IMG/VR virus record: IMGVR_UViG_3300033182_000581
Location: 105,381-169,380 of that record
Length of the DNA: 64,000 nt
DNA from: a virus
Reading direction: 5' to 3' (one strand)
The notes below the pieces were generated by a model that was given only the letters and a program-made list of their open reading frames with translations, ran no database searches and was not told the DNA's origin. The position numbers were made by a program, and so were the translations under genes. Of the stretch, positions 29,966 to 40,488 are shown in pieces (position 1 is the first letter of the stretch; every line of letters starts with the position of its first letter).

Positions 29966-30475
29966 ATGAAGGCAAAAGAATTAGCACAATTATTGGAAGT
30001 TGTAGTTCGTAAGGTAGTAAGAGAAGAACTTAAACCTATCATTTCAGAGGTTAAGAAAAATTCTAAACCTGTAATGAGAGAACGTGCAGTTGACAATAGT
30101 AAAATTAAAAAAGACCCATTGGATATCAACATATCAGATATCCTAAAGGAAGAACGTAAGCCAAAACGACAAACACAAAAGTTTACAAATAATCCAGTAC
30201 TTAATGATTTGTTGAATGAAACTGCAAATGATGGTGAGTGGAGAAATATGGAATCGACTTTCACATCACAACAAGCACAAGGATTTAATAGAGCCCAAAT
30301 GGCAGAAATGTTAGGATATGGTGATGGGGTTGCTACTCCACAAAATATGGCACCCAATGTAGGGCCCGATGGTGAACCTATGAATGTAAATATCGAAGGT
30401 ACTGCGGTTGGTGATGCGTTGACAAGAGATTATTCTCAGTTGATGAAAACCATCAACGCAAAGAAGGGGAAATGA
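29966..30475 (+). CDS. Structural-type protein (169 aa), unrecognised
   Basis: Helical N-terminus with the VREELKPIISEVKKN pattern also seen in marine myovirus genes next to gp25. The rest is polar and likely extended. Two nt plus a stop separate it from gp25. Could be a tail assembly or scaffold element. Confidence 0.6.
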   Translation: MKAKELAQLLEVVVRKVVREELKPIISEVKKNSKPVMRERAVDNSKIKKDPLDINISDILKEERKPKRQTQKFTNNPVLNDLLNETANDGEWRNMESTFTSQQAQGFNRAQMAEMLGYGDGVATPQNMAPNVGPDGEPMNVNIEGTAVGDALTRDYSQLMKTINAKKGK

Positions 30476-30478
30476 TAA

Positions 30479-30919
30479 ATGGCTAAACAACGTAAAGAAT
30501 ATTCATACAACCCATTAGATTTAGAAAAAGATGTTGCGATTGGAGTGATGTTACCATTTGGGAAACCAAGTGGTTTGTTTCAATTAAGTTACACAACTGA
30601 GGAACAGGCGGTATCTAACCTAAAAAATCTATTACTAACCCGTAAGGGTGAGAGACCATTTCAACCCAACTTTGGTTCAGATGTGTATTCTTTATTATTT
30701 GAAAACATTAATTCAGGTCTATCAGATATATTAACCGAAACACTTACAGAAGATATTAATTTTTGGTTACCATACATAATTATTGATGATATAGTTATTG
30801 ATGTAGTTGAAGATAGAAACTATGTTAAAATTGAATTATCATTCAAAGTAACTGAACAAGGTGCTAATAAACGAATTACATTATTTGTAGATTCGGCAGG
30901 AACTGCAAACATAGAATAG
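30479..30919 (+). CDS. Baseplate wedge subunit gp25-like
   Basis: 146 residues. Matches the gp25/GpW family: GLFQLSYTTEEQAVSNLKNL, LLTRKGERPFQPNFGSDVYS (the ExR-like core) and the closing strands. In T4 gp25 is a sheath-initiating wedge component. Its order before gp6 is that of T4-like phages. Confidence 0.88.
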   Translation: MAKQRKEYSYNPLDLEKDVAIGVMLPFGKPSGLFQLSYTTEEQAVSNLKNLLLTRKGERPFQPNFGSDVYSLLFENINSGLSDILTETLTEDINFWLPYIIIDDIVIDVVEDRNYVKIELSFKVTEQGANKRITLFVDSAGTANIE

Positions 30920-30926
30920 GTATATT

Positions 30927-32867
30927 ATGGCAAAAGAGGCTAAAAAAGATTTAGTACAAAAGGATGTAAAGTTCATTGGTAGAGATTTCGGAGAAATCAG
31001 AAAAAACCTTATTGATTTTACTAAAACGTATTTTCCAAATACATACAATGATTTTAATGAATCATCTCCAGGTATGATGTTTATGGAAATGGCATCCTAT
31101 GTTGGTGATGTACTTTCATTCTATACAGATACACAATTAAGAGAATCTCTTTTAACAAACGCTGAAGAAAAATCAAATTTATTTAATCTTGCAATGGCGT
31201 ATGGGTATAAACCCAAAAATTATGTACCTGCAACAACTACGTTAGATGTATTTCAATTAGTACCATCAAAAGGAAGTGGTGATAATGTAAGACCCGATTA
31301 TGATTATGCTTTAAAAATTGCAAATGGTATGCAGGTTGGTTCATCTGAAAACAATAATGTAAACTTTATTGCAGCAGCAGAAGTAGATTTTTCAGTATCA
31401 TCATCACTCAACCCAACTGATGTAACCGTATATCAAATTGATGCAAATACCAACGAACCAATTTACTACCTACTTAAAAAACAGGTTAAAGTATCAAGTG
31501 GTAAATTAAAAACAAAAGAATTTGAATTTGGTAGTCCAAAGATATATGATAAAATAAAAATAGTAGATGATACTATAATTAGAATCAAATCAATAACTGA
31601 TGATGATGGGGATGAATGGACACACGTACCTTACTTAGCACAAGATACTGTATTCGAACAGGTTGAGAATAATGAAGATAATTCAACTTCATTTGTAGAG
31701 TATAGTGGAGAAACTCCATATCTTTTAGAATTAAAGAGAGTTCCAAAAAGATACATCACAAGAGTTGAGGATAGTGGAGTTATGGTTATTCAGTTTGGTG
31801 CTGGTATATCTCAAAACGCAGATGAAGAATTAGTCCCAAACCCAGATAACGTTGGTTCTAACCTATATAATATCGTTGGTGATTTAGACCAGGGTATTGA
31901 CCCATCCAACTTCTTATATACTAAAACATATGGAGTAGCACCATCCAACACAACTTTAACTGTTGAGTACTTAGTTGGTAATGGTATTGCAGATAACGTT
32001 CCTGCGAAAGATTTAACAAACATTGTATCAATAACATCTACGTTTTTAAATGAACGTAATTTGGATAGCACTCTTACAGAGTTTGTAAGAAATTCAGTAG
32101 CAGTAACAAACCCAGAACCCGCAAGAGGTGGTCGTAGTGAAGAAACATTAGAGGAGATTCGTAACAACGCAATGGCATTCTTCGCAGCACAAAATAGAAC
32201 GGTAACCAGAGAAGATTATGTAATGAGATGTTATGCGCTACCACCACAATTTGGTGCATGTGCAAAAGCATACTTAGTACAAGATTATCAAATTGAAAAT
32301 AAAAAGGCAGATGGCACAACAATTTCATCTGAGATACCAAACCCATTGGCATTAAACTTATATACAATGGGATATACTGATGATAAAAAATTAACACCTT
32401 TAAACCCTGCAACTAAAAATAATCTGAGAAACTATATTTCATATTATAGATTGTTAACAGATGCGGTTAACATTAAAGATGCGCATATCATTAATATTGG
32501 TGTTGATTTTGAAATTACAGTATTACCAGATTACAATTCAAACGAAGTTCTTTTAAGATGTATTGATAAACTAAAAGATTACTTTAATATTGATAATTGG
32601 AGAATCAACGAACCAATTCAATTATCAAAAATATATGTAATGTTGGATGGTGTTAAAGGCGTACAGAGTGTAATTAGACCCGATAGAGATGGTAAGGGTG
32701 GATTACAAATATTCAATAGATTTAACGGAAACTATTCACCAAACAAATATAGTATAAAAAATGCTACAAAGAATGGTGTAATATATCCAGCAAAAGACCC
32801 ATCGATATTTGAGGTCAAATTCCCCAATACCGATATTAGAGGTAAGGTAGTAACACAATCATTCTAA
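30927..32867 (+). CDS. Baseplate wedge subunit gp6-like (J family)
   Basis: 646 residues, the size of T4 gp6 (660). Start FIGRDFGEIRKNLIDFTKTY, then SSPGMMFMEMASYVGDVLSF. The middle PARGGRSEETLEEIRNNAMA, FFAAQNRTVTREDYVMRCYA is the classic gpJ/gp6 motif. It forms the baseplate ring with gp25 and gp53. Followed by AAGGAGATAATA, the ribosome site of the next gene. Confidence 0.9.
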   Translation: MAKEAKKDLVQKDVKFIGRDFGEIRKNLIDFTKTYFPNTYNDFNESSPGMMFMEMASYVGDVLSFYTDTQLRESLLTNAEEKSNLFNLAMAYGYKPKNYVPATTTLDVFQLVPSKGSGDNVRPDYDYALKIANGMQVGSSENNNVNFIAAAEVDFSVSSSLNPTDVTVYQIDANTNEPIYYLLKKQVKVSSGKLKTKEFEFGSPKIYDKIKIVDDTIIRIKSITDDDGDEWTHVPYLAQDTVFEQVENNEDNSTSFVEYSGETPYLLELKRVPKRYITRVEDSGVMVIQFGAGISQNADEELVPNPDNVGSNLYNIVGDLDQGIDPSNFLYTKTYGVAPSNTTLTVEYLVGNGIADNVPAKDLTNIVSITSTFLNERNLDSTLTEFVRNSVAVTNPEPARGGRSEETLEEIRNNAMAFFAAQNRTVTREDYVMRCYALPPQFGACAKAYLVQDYQIENKKADGTTISSEIPNPLALNLYTMGYTDDKKLTPLNPATKNNLRNYISYYRLLTDAVNIKDAHIINIGVDFEITVLPDYNSNEVLLRCIDKLKDYFNIDNWRINEPIQLSKIYVMLDGVKGVQSVIRPDRDGKGGLQIFNRFNGNYSPNKYSIKNATKNGVIYPAKDPSIFEVKFPNTDIRGKVVTQSF

Positions 32868-32877
32868 GGAGATAATA

Positions 32878-34905
32878 ATGATATATAGAATATACGGACA
32901 AAAGGATACTACCATCTACGAACATGGACTTCGTAGAAACCAAAACACAGGTATGGATTCTGTATTGGAGATTACAAAATTCTTCGATGAAGATACTGAT
33001 GAGAATTGGGTGGGTAATAGTAGAATCTTAACTCAGTTTGATTTATCTCCGATATCATCATTAATATCATCTGGTGATATTTCTGGTACTAAAAAATTCT
33101 ATCTAAACCTAACATCGGTTGATGAAGTGGATGTTCGTGCTGAATATCAATTAAACGTACATCAAGTATCTGGTAGTTGGATTAATGGGCTTGGTAAATA
33201 TAATGATAACCCAATAAACACATCGGGATGTAGTTGGGTATATAGAAATGATAATGAACTATGGAGTGTATCATCCGCGCAAACGTTTAATGGTATCAGA
33301 GAGTTTGGAATTCCAACTGAAGGTATCGTATTATACGAAGGATTTTCTGAAGGAACTGGTTCTTTATTCTTAACGCAATCAATCAATGATGTTAGAGGTA
33401 ATACACCAACCATTAACATAACTGATGGTAGATTAATTATATCGGCATCAAATTATGCAGGTACTACATTAGTATTCCCAGCACAATTAGATGAAAACCA
33501 AACCTATGGAGTTCAATTCCAAATCGACCCTGGTTCATTTGATGATATACAATTTAGAGTTTTAGATGCAGATGGTGTTTTAAAAGCAGATGGTGATTAT
33601 GAAGGGTTTGTTGGAGCAATTACAACACCATCAACACAATCGTTTGATTTAACATCCACAACCGCAGGGGAGTATCAATTACAATTTACATTCTTTGATG
33701 GTAGTGGTGATGGTACAACAACAACCGGTTCATTTGATGAAATATATGTTTACGAAAAAACAGGTAATACAATTGCGTATGAAACCTTTGCGTATAACAA
33801 AGGTGGATTTTTATTAAGAAACGTTGTTAAAAATACAAATGATGAACTACCTCGTATGTTTGTATCCGAATCTAAATTAAATTTATATGCAGACAACATC
33901 GGTGGTGGTGACGCAACATTCATTGAAACCTTATCAACTAATTTAGAATATACTTTAAGTTGTGAGGTTGACCCAGGTGATTATCCTGAAATAGGATTTA
34001 CCATATACGACCCAAATGGGTTAAAGTATAGAAATGGTGTTACCGGTTTATCTTCATCATTTACAACACCCCAAACTCAATCAATAGTGTTTACACCACA
34101 GATTGCAGGTGATTATATATTTGCGTACACATTCTTTGATTCTGGTTCTGCAGGTGCTAGTGGTTCATTGGATAACTTTAAAATAGTTTATTCGGGCTCA
34201 ATACCACAACCACCACAAATTGAAGCTGGGTATTATAAAAATAAAGGTGGTGCCACATGGTACACATCATCAGTAAGTAACACCACTATATCCCAAACAT
34301 TCAACAAATACACTAAAGATTTAAATGTTGAAGTTACTGATTATGTTAATGATTGGTTGAGTGGTAGTAGAGAAAATAATGGATTCCTTATCAAAAGACC
34401 CGCAGCTCAAGAAAGTGGTTCTATTAGATATGGTTCATCCAAGTTCTTTTCAAATGAAACCAATACAATTTATGTACCTACATTAGAAGTAAGATGGGTT
34501 ACGGGTTCATTTGAGACTGGTTCATTAAGTGAACTTACTGATGATAACATTACATTATACGTTAAGAATATACTTACTGAATATAAGGAAACTTCTAAAG
34601 CAAAACTTAGAGTGATTGGTAGAGCTAAATATCCACAAAGAACATTCTCTGATACATACCCATATACTACTATTAAATATTTGCCAGAAACTACTTATTA
34701 TCAAGTAAAAGATGTTGAAACCAATTTGGCGTTAATTCCATATGATACAACTTACACAAAAGTAAATTGTGATTCAACTGGAAATTATTTTGATTTTTGG
34801 TTTAATACATTACAACCTGAAAGATTCTATCGTTTTGATTTCAGAGTGGATAGAAACGGAAAGAGTGAGTACTTCGAAGGACCGATATTTAAAGTGGTTA
34901 GATAA
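32878..34905 (+). CDS. Baseplate/tail protein with a DNRLRE-like domain split by two duplicated beta-sandwich inserts
   Basis: 675 residues. The N-terminal part (IYGQKDTTIYEHGLRRNQNT, QLNVHQVSGSWINGLGKYND) and the later part (VTDYVNDWLSGSRENNGFLI, RYGSSKFFSNETNTIYVPTL) together resemble a DNRLRE-type domain. Between them lie two related segments of about 140 residues, near 150-300 and 300-440. Each has a YEGF/YETF start and ends in F-DSGS/GT...GSFDEI. They look like carbohydrate-binding beta-sandwiches. A role at the host-recognising baseplate rim is plausible. Confidence 0.65.
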   Translation: MIYRIYGQKDTTIYEHGLRRNQNTGMDSVLEITKFFDEDTDENWVGNSRILTQFDLSPISSLISSGDISGTKKFYLNLTSVDEVDVRAEYQLNVHQVSGSWINGLGKYNDNPINTSGCSWVYRNDNELWSVSSAQTFNGIREFGIPTEGIVLYEGFSEGTGSLFLTQSINDVRGNTPTINITDGRLIISASNYAGTTLVFPAQLDENQTYGVQFQIDPGSFDDIQFRVLDADGVLKADGDYEGFVGAITTPSTQSFDLTSTTAGEYQLQFTFFDGSGDGTTTTGSFDEIYVYEKTGNTIAYETFAYNKGGFLLRNVVKNTNDELPRMFVSESKLNLYADNIGGGDATFIETLSTNLEYTLSCEVDPGDYPEIGFTIYDPNGLKYRNGVTGLSSSFTTPQTQSIVFTPQIAGDYIFAYTFFDSGSAGASGSLDNFKIVYSGSIPQPPQIEAGYYKNKGGATWYTSSVSNTTISQTFNKYTKDLNVEVTDYVNDWLSGSRENNGFLIKRPAAQESGSIRYGSSKFFSNETNTIYVPTLEVRWVTGSFETGSLSELTDDNITLYVKNILTEYKETSKAKLRVIGRAKYPQRTFSDTYPYTTIKYLPETTYYQVKDVETNLALIPYDTTYTKVNCDSTGNYFDFWFNTLQPERFYRFDFRVDRNGKSEYFEGPIFKVVR

Positions 34906-36089
34906 TGGCAGAAACAAAAGTAGATAAAGTTGCAGAACAAATTGAGAGAAGAGATATTCGAAGAAATTTCTCTAATCAAATTATATCATATGGATTACCT
35001 GAAGATGGTAATTTAAAATATGGGTATAAGAGATTGCCTGCAAAATCGGTAGTGTATCCAACTCTGGCATATGACAAAACCATTGATAGATTATCATCAG
35101 AGTTAATATCAAATTCGGGTGATTTAAGAATTACTGAACAAACATTAAATTATATAAAATTCTTAACACCATCTGGCGAGGCTGAATTCGAAGATACATT
35201 TAGTGGTAGATATGCAATAACTAATGGTGCAACTGAAGTTCCAGGTGGCGGTACATCTTGGACTGGATATAGAGATAATCACTGGATTAATCCATATGTA
35301 GCACCTGGTGATGTTACAACTTATCTTGACTATAGAAATAATTTTAGACACGGCGGGTATCGTACCATTCCGTTTGATGATACAGAAAAAGGGCCTGATT
35401 TAAAAAATGGTGGTTATGTAATTACACCCGAACTTATTGAAAGTGGTAAGAGTTTAAAACTCACTGCAATAATCGGAATCGCAAATGAACTAAAAAATAG
35501 TGCTGGTAACAATTTGGATAGGTCTGTACTATATAAGTTCAAATTTAATAGAATTAGAAAACCATATGAATCAAATTTCCCCGATAACTTAGGAAACGCG
35601 AAGTATGAGTCATTTGATAGAGGTGAATATGGATTTATAAAAGTAGAGTTTGATGTATTAAATTCTAAAATGCAAGTTGGTGATATTTGGGAACTACAAG
35701 GACAAGTAACGACGGGTTTCAGAGGATGTTTCTTATATGGTAACAACTCTATATTTAAAGTAGATGTAATAGAAACTCCATTAGTTCCAACCACAACTAA
35801 CAGAGCACCAAGTAGAATAACCAAAATGCAACCATCCCACATAAAAACATCACCTGCAACTACGGGTTCACCAACCATCTCTGATGGTGGTTCAGTAGCC
35901 GGAGTTGGGAGTACAAACCCTAGAAGTGGTGCTGGGACTAGAAGTGGTGCTGGAGCAAGTTCATCATCTAACAGTGGTGATGGTTCATCTAGAAGAGGTC
36001 GTAACAGTGGTGATGGTTCATCTAGAAGAGGTCGTAACAGTGGTGATGGTTCATCTAGAAGAGGTCGTAAAAGCAAAGCTACGCTTTAA
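34905..36089 (+). CDS. Tail/baseplate structural protein with C-terminal repeats (394 aa)
   Basis: The first 290 residues look like a folded structural domain (DNHWINPYVAPGDVTTYLDY, YGFIKVEFDVLNSKMQVGDI). Residues about 315-394 are Gly/Ser/Arg-rich low complexity, with three copies of NSGDGSSRRGR. The basic, flexible tail could bind DNA, RNA or the cell surface. Its start shares one base with the previous stop. Confidence 0.65.
   Translation: MAETKVDKVAEQIERRDIRRNFSNQIISYGLPEDGNLKYGYKRLPAKSVVYPTLAYDKTIDRLSSELISNSGDLRITEQTLNYIKFLTPSGEAEFEDTFSGRYAITNGATEVPGGGTSWTGYRDNHWINPYVAPGDVTTYLDYRNNFRHGGYRTIPFDDTEKGPDLKNGGYVITPELIESGKSLKLTAIIGIANELKNSAGNNLDRSVLYKFKFNRIRKPYESNFPDNLGNAKYESFDRGEYGFIKVEFDVLNSKMQVGDIWELQGQVTTGFRGCFLYGNNSIFKVDVIETPLVPTTTNRAPSRITKMQPSHIKTSPATTGSPTISDGGSVAGVGSTNPRSGAGTRSGAGASSSSNSGDGSSRRGRNSGDGSSRRGRNSGDGSSRRGRKSKATL
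35970..36068 (+). repeat. Three tandem 33-bp repeats
   Basis: Units at 35970-36002, 36003-36035 and 36036-36068, essentially identical in DNA, coding for NSGDGSSRRGR. Identity in DNA points to recent expansion. Confidence 0.9.
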
Positions 36090-36100
36090 TAGGAAAGTAT

Positions 36101-39100
36101 ATGGCAATAGATAGATATCAAAAACCAGAAATACTAACTGATGTGAAAACACCAGTAGATAGTGTTGCCGTATATTCTTTTTTAGATACGGCACGTATCA
36201 ATAAAACTTCATTGGTATTAACTTCAGAATTGTTAAACCAATCATATGTACATAAACACGTTTATTCTGAGAATAATTTATTACATTCATCGGTATCACC
36301 ACTACAATACGAAGTAACTTCCGAAGAAAATGCAGATTATACATATGATATTTTATTAACACCTGAAAAGGATGTTAGAAGGGTGGGTGCTGAACGAGGT
36401 ACATACAGCATTGTATATAATTTTCTAAAACCATTCTCATCAGAATTAAAAATATTAAACATATCTGCAGATTCTACTGAGATTGAATTGGAAGTAGATA
36501 ATCCAAACTACAGTCTGAAAAAATTATATGATTTAGTAAATAGTAGTAAAAACTATAAAGATAATTTAGTTTTAAATTTTGGTAAGAACAATCTATTCAC
36601 AATAACGGATATTGGTTTTGCTAATAACGAGTCGATTGGTGAGCAATTGCGTTGGCCAAAACATCCAAATGGTAAATACAACGGATTTGATGTTACATAC
36701 TTTCCATCTGAAGAAGATGGTGATAGAAACATTTGGATAGAGGTTTATAAAAAAACCAGATTAACTACTGGTAGGGCTACATCATTCACACCAATAGTAG
36801 ATGAAAAAACTTGGGAAGTTAAATTTGAACCATTAAGAGATGTTAATGGTACTCAAGTATTTTTCTCAAAAAATTCACAAGAATTTGATAGAAGATATGA
36901 AATAGAAGAAGGATTGAGAATACCTGATGATATATTTGATAATATATACTATGGTAATCATCCATTTTCTAAATTTAAAATATTTAACCCATACACATCA
37001 GATACAAATAAGTTAAAAAATGTTGTTGTAAAATTATATACGGAATTACCAGCTGAGTTTGAAAACAAAATCCCAAAGATATCACTTTCTTTAAGAGAGG
37101 ATTATATCGAAAGAGTATTAGTATACCCATACATCAAAGAAGAGGAATATGAAGATTTTTCATATGCAAATTTTGATATTGATATGGGTAATTATGGTAA
37201 ATCACAAGGTACTGATTTCAAAACTTGGAACTCTCTTTTAGATACAACCCTATCAACATCTCAACAAATTATTGATAAGTATATTAGTGGTTCTTTTGGT
37301 GAAGTGAATTTAAATATAGATTACAGTAATTTTAAAAACTTTGTAAATTATTCATCTGCAGTTGAAAGGGTTAACAATTTAAAATATAAATTAGAGTTAA
37401 TAGAATCGTATGATGCTAGAATTAATACGTTAAGTTCAGTAAGTGGTTCACAAGCATTAACTAACATATCTCAATCCTTAAACAGACGAGCTAATGTTAT
37501 TAGTGGTATGGATGGTTGGGAACGTTGGATGTATTATGAAACCACAGGTTCTTTATATACACATTATAGTGCATCATCATATGTTATAAGTCCCTGGCCA
37601 CATTACGATGAACATCCTAAAAAGCTTTATAGTGTTACATCATCACAGGCAATATCACATTTCAACGGATTGATTGACTCTGCAAGTATATACGATACTT
37701 TAAATGATGCAAGATTAACAAAAGTAATTCCTGCATCAATTGTTGAAGAACCATTGAATAGAGATTATGTGTTGTTTATTGATATGATTGGACACCACTT
37801 TGATATTACATGGAGTTACATCAAAGCACTAACATCAATCAATGAAAGAGAAGAACACCCATACGATGGTATGCCAAATGAGATGTTATATGATGTGGCA
37901 AAATCTATGGGGTGGAAACTAACACATGGTAAAGACCGTTCTGATTTATGGAAGTTTGCAGGTGGTACTGATAAGTTTGGTAATTACATTCAAACAGGTT
38001 CTTTACAAACTAAATCAGATGAACAAATCAATTATGAGGTTTGGAGAAGAATTGTAAACAACATTCCATACTTACTTAAAACAAAGGGTTCTGCACGGGC
38101 AGTAAAAGCATTGATTGCAACATATGGTATCCCACAATCATTCTTATCAATCAGAGAATATGGTGGGCCTATGATTGAAGATGTTAGACCTATTTGGGAA
38201 CATGATAGATTCGTATACCATCTTAGAATGGATACTAATAATTATATTACCACACCGTGGGATAAGATTGCAGATATTAACCCAAAAACATACTTAAACA
38301 GAGACCCTAATTCAATTGATACTATTGAAATTCAGTTCCAACAAAATTTAATTAGAACCTCATCGTTACTACACAAAGGTTCTGATTTTGCAGTTTTGTT
38401 AGAACCAATATCAAGAACATCTGGTAGGGGTAATATTCATTTTTATTTAAGTGGCAGTGGTGGTTACAAATCAGCATCCATTGATGATGTTCCTGTTTTT
38501 GATTCTAAGATGGGTACTCTATTAGTTCAGAGAGAATCATCGGTAGATGATATTACAAAAAATAATGAATATAAAATTCAATATAGAAAAAATGTAAAAG
38601 ATAGAATCAGTACATCGAAATCCGCGAGTATTGATATCGACGGTGCAACTGAATCATCATACAACGCGGCGTGGACTGGTAGTGGGGATGTAACATTTAG
38701 TAATACATTACCAACAGGCGGACCATCTATTTGGGCTGATGCAGAGTATATGAGTGGTTCTATTCAAGAGATTAGATATTGGGCTCAACCTCTTAAAGAT
38801 ATTGTAGTAGATGAACACACCCTTTCAAGAGAAACTTATCATGGTAATTCTGCAACTTCATCTTACTTTGATTTAAAGTTTAGATTCATACCAGATTCTC
38901 AATTAAAAACAGTTACAAATCCAGATGGGATTCTCTCACAACATCCTAATCAGAGAATTACTGAAACTGATAGTGGGTACATTTTATCAGCATCTTTATA
39001 CAACTTTGAAAGAGATGATTTAAGAGGTGTAACCGAAGAGTACTACACTAAAGTTCCATCTGCTGGTGCTAATAACATTATGAATAATAAGGTTAGAGTT

Positions 39101-40477
39101 GAATCTAATCGATTGACTGGAATCTTAGACCCAGATAAAAAGAAGGAAAAAGCACAATACGATTCAGCGCCTGTTGATTCAAATCAGGTTGGTGTTTATA
39201 TGTCTGCTACAAAGATGTATAATGAGGATATCTACAATCACACTGGATATTTTGAGATTGATGATTATATTGGCAACCCTGATAGAAGGCCAGGTTATAC
39301 TGAACAAAACGAAGAATTAGATTATGTTCGTAGGCAGGTATTTAAAAAGTATAGTTCTAAAAACTTAATCAATGATACAATCGATATGTTGGCAAGATAC
39401 GATTTCTCAGTATTTGAACAAATCAGACAAACAATGCCAGCAAGGGTTGATTACAATTCAGGTATCTTAATTGAACCACACATCTTAGAAAGACCTAAGA
39501 TGAAATCAAAAACAAATGTTTCATACACAAACCCACAATATGATGTGGTACTTCCTGCTATTGATAGGCCGGTATCATCAGAATATATTAATTATGAAAC
39601 TACAATTGTAAATACCCAAAAAAGCCAAAGCGCCGAATACATTCTTTATGAAACTACGATACCACATCAAACAGTGGTTGTCGCTACGAAGCATGATTAC
39701 ACATCAAGTATTGATACCACACAACTTCGTAATGTAAGTGCACAAAAAGATGACATAGAATCAGTAGGTAATCCTAATATTAAAAATATGTATTCTCCAT
39801 CAACATACAGATACACAATTCTATTCCCAACTGCATCTAATATTGATATTGGGTTTGGTGGTGGTTGGACTACTGGTTCAAATGGGTATTGGAATTACAA
39901 TGTAACATCATCCAATGCATTAGATGGAAAACCATCGAAGTATGCACTTAAAAATATTTACTTTTACAATACTGAATTATCAGCATCATTACGATTAAGT
40001 AATTCATCATCATTAGTACCTGCATCGGTATCAACTGATGAACTACCACTATCGATTGAGAATCTCAGATATTTAGGTTGTAAGATGACATCCGATTCTT
40101 TAACAACAAATTCACCTGATACACCAGATGGTAGACCTGTAATCGAAGTATTTGAAGCAGACCCGAATGTACTTATCTATACATCACAAACTGCAGAAGA
40201 GGGTAATTTGGATGTAGATACCTCTACAAATCTACCAACTCTTAAATTAGAAGATTTAAAGGTTAATGAAGATATCAAATGGAGTAGAGAACAAGAATAT
40301 AAAGAAGCTGTTGCTAAGTTTAGAAAAGAAATCGAAAAACTAATTCAGATAGAAAATGGTAGACGTTCAGAGTTTGATTTGAGATACGAACAAGAAAAAA
40401 TGAGATTTGAATTAGAACAACAACGAAGAGAAGAGTTTGATGTAATTAACCGACCTAATAGAATTATGGATGTTTAA
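36101..40477 (+). CDS. Very large tail/baseplate protein (1458 aa)
   Basis: A multi-domain structural protein. The segment INYEVWRRIVNNIPYLLKTK, GSARAVKALIATYGIPQSFL, SIREYGGP is a pattern I know from marine myovirus tail proteins. A concanavalin/LamG-like region follows (FAVLLEPISRTSGRGNIHFY ... WADAEYMSGSIQEIRYWAQP). The last 80 residues are a coiled coil (EQEYKEAVAKFRKEIEKLIQ). Role likely in the baseplate periphery or fibre attachment. Confidence 0.7.
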   Translation: MAIDRYQKPEILTDVKTPVDSVAVYSFLDTARINKTSLVLTSELLNQSYVHKHVYSENNLLHSSVSPLQYEVTSEENADYTYDILLTPEKDVRRVGAERGTYSIVYNFLKPFSSELKILNISADSTEIELEVDNPNYSLKKLYDLVNSSKNYKDNLVLNFGKNNLFTITDIGFANNESIGEQLRWPKHPNGKYNGFDVTYFPSEEDGDRNIWIEVYKKTRLTTGRATSFTPIVDEKTWEVKFEPLRDVNGTQVFFSKNSQEFDRRYEIEEGLRIPDDIFDNIYYGNHPFSKFKIFNPYTSDTNKLKNVVVKLYTELPAEFENKIPKISLSLREDYIERVLVYPYIKEEEYEDFSYANFDIDMGNYGKSQGTDFKTWNSLLDTTLSTSQQIIDKYISGSFGEVNLNIDYSNFKNFVNYSSAVERVNNLKYKLELIESYDARINTLSSVSGSQALTNISQSLNRRANVISGMDGWERWMYYETTGSLYTHYSASSYVISPWPHYDEHPKKLYSVTSSQAISHFNGLIDSASIYDTLNDARLTKVIPASIVEEPLNRDYVLFIDMIGHHFDITWSYIKALTSINEREEHPYDGMPNEMLYDVAKSMGWKLTHGKDRSDLWKFAGGTDKFGNYIQTGSLQTKSDEQINYEVWRRIVNNIPYLLKTKGSARAVKALIATYGIPQSFLSIREYGGPMIEDVRPIWEHDRFVYHLRMDTNNYITTPWDKIADINPKTYLNRDPNSIDTIEIQFQQNLIRTSSLLHKGSDFAVLLEPISRTSGRGNIHFYLSGSGGYKSASIDDVPVFDSKMGTLLVQRESSVDDITKNNEYKIQYRKNVKDRISTSKSASIDIDGATESSYNAAWTGSGDVTFSNTLPTGGPSIWADAEYMSGSIQEIRYWAQPLKDIVVDEHTLSRETYHGNSATSSYFDLKFRFIPDSQLKTVTNPDGILSQHPNQRITETDSGYILSASLYNFERDDLRGVTEEYYTKVPSAGANNIMNNKVRVESNRLTGILDPDKKKEKAQYDSAPVDSNQVGVYMSATKMYNEDIYNHTGYFEIDDYIGNPDRRPGYTEQNEELDYVRRQVFKKYSSKNLINDTIDMLARYDFSVFEQIRQTMPARVDYNSGILIEPHILERPKMKSKTNVSYTNPQYDVVLPAIDRPVSSEYINYETTIVNTQKSQSAEYILYETTIPHQTVVVATKHDYTSSIDTTQLRNVSAQKDDIESVGNPNIKNMYSPSTYRYTILFPTASNIDIGFGGGWTTGSNGYWNYNVTSSNALDGKPSKYALKNIYFYNTELSASLRLSNSSSLVPASVSTDELPLSIENLRYLGCKMTSDSLTTNSPDTPDGRPVIEVFEADPNVLIYTSQTAEEGNLDVDTSTNLPTLKLEDLKVNEDIKWSREQEYKEAVAKFRKEIEKLIQIENGRRSEFDLRYEQEKMRFELEQQRREEFDVINRPNRIMDV

Positions 40478-40485
40478 TATTTATT
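40476..40485 (+). promoter_or_regulatory. ATATTTAT motif (candidate late-type promoter)
   Basis: AATATTTATT spans the stop codon of the large tail gene and lies 3 nt before the ATG at 40489. Confidence 0.3.
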
Positions 40486-40488
40486 GAT

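Noticed and set aside
35414-36076. 220-codon open frame on the minus strand
   Set aside because: It is antisense to the repeat-rich end of a well-supported + strand tail gene; its sequence is a low-complexity leucine/proline shadow of those repeats.
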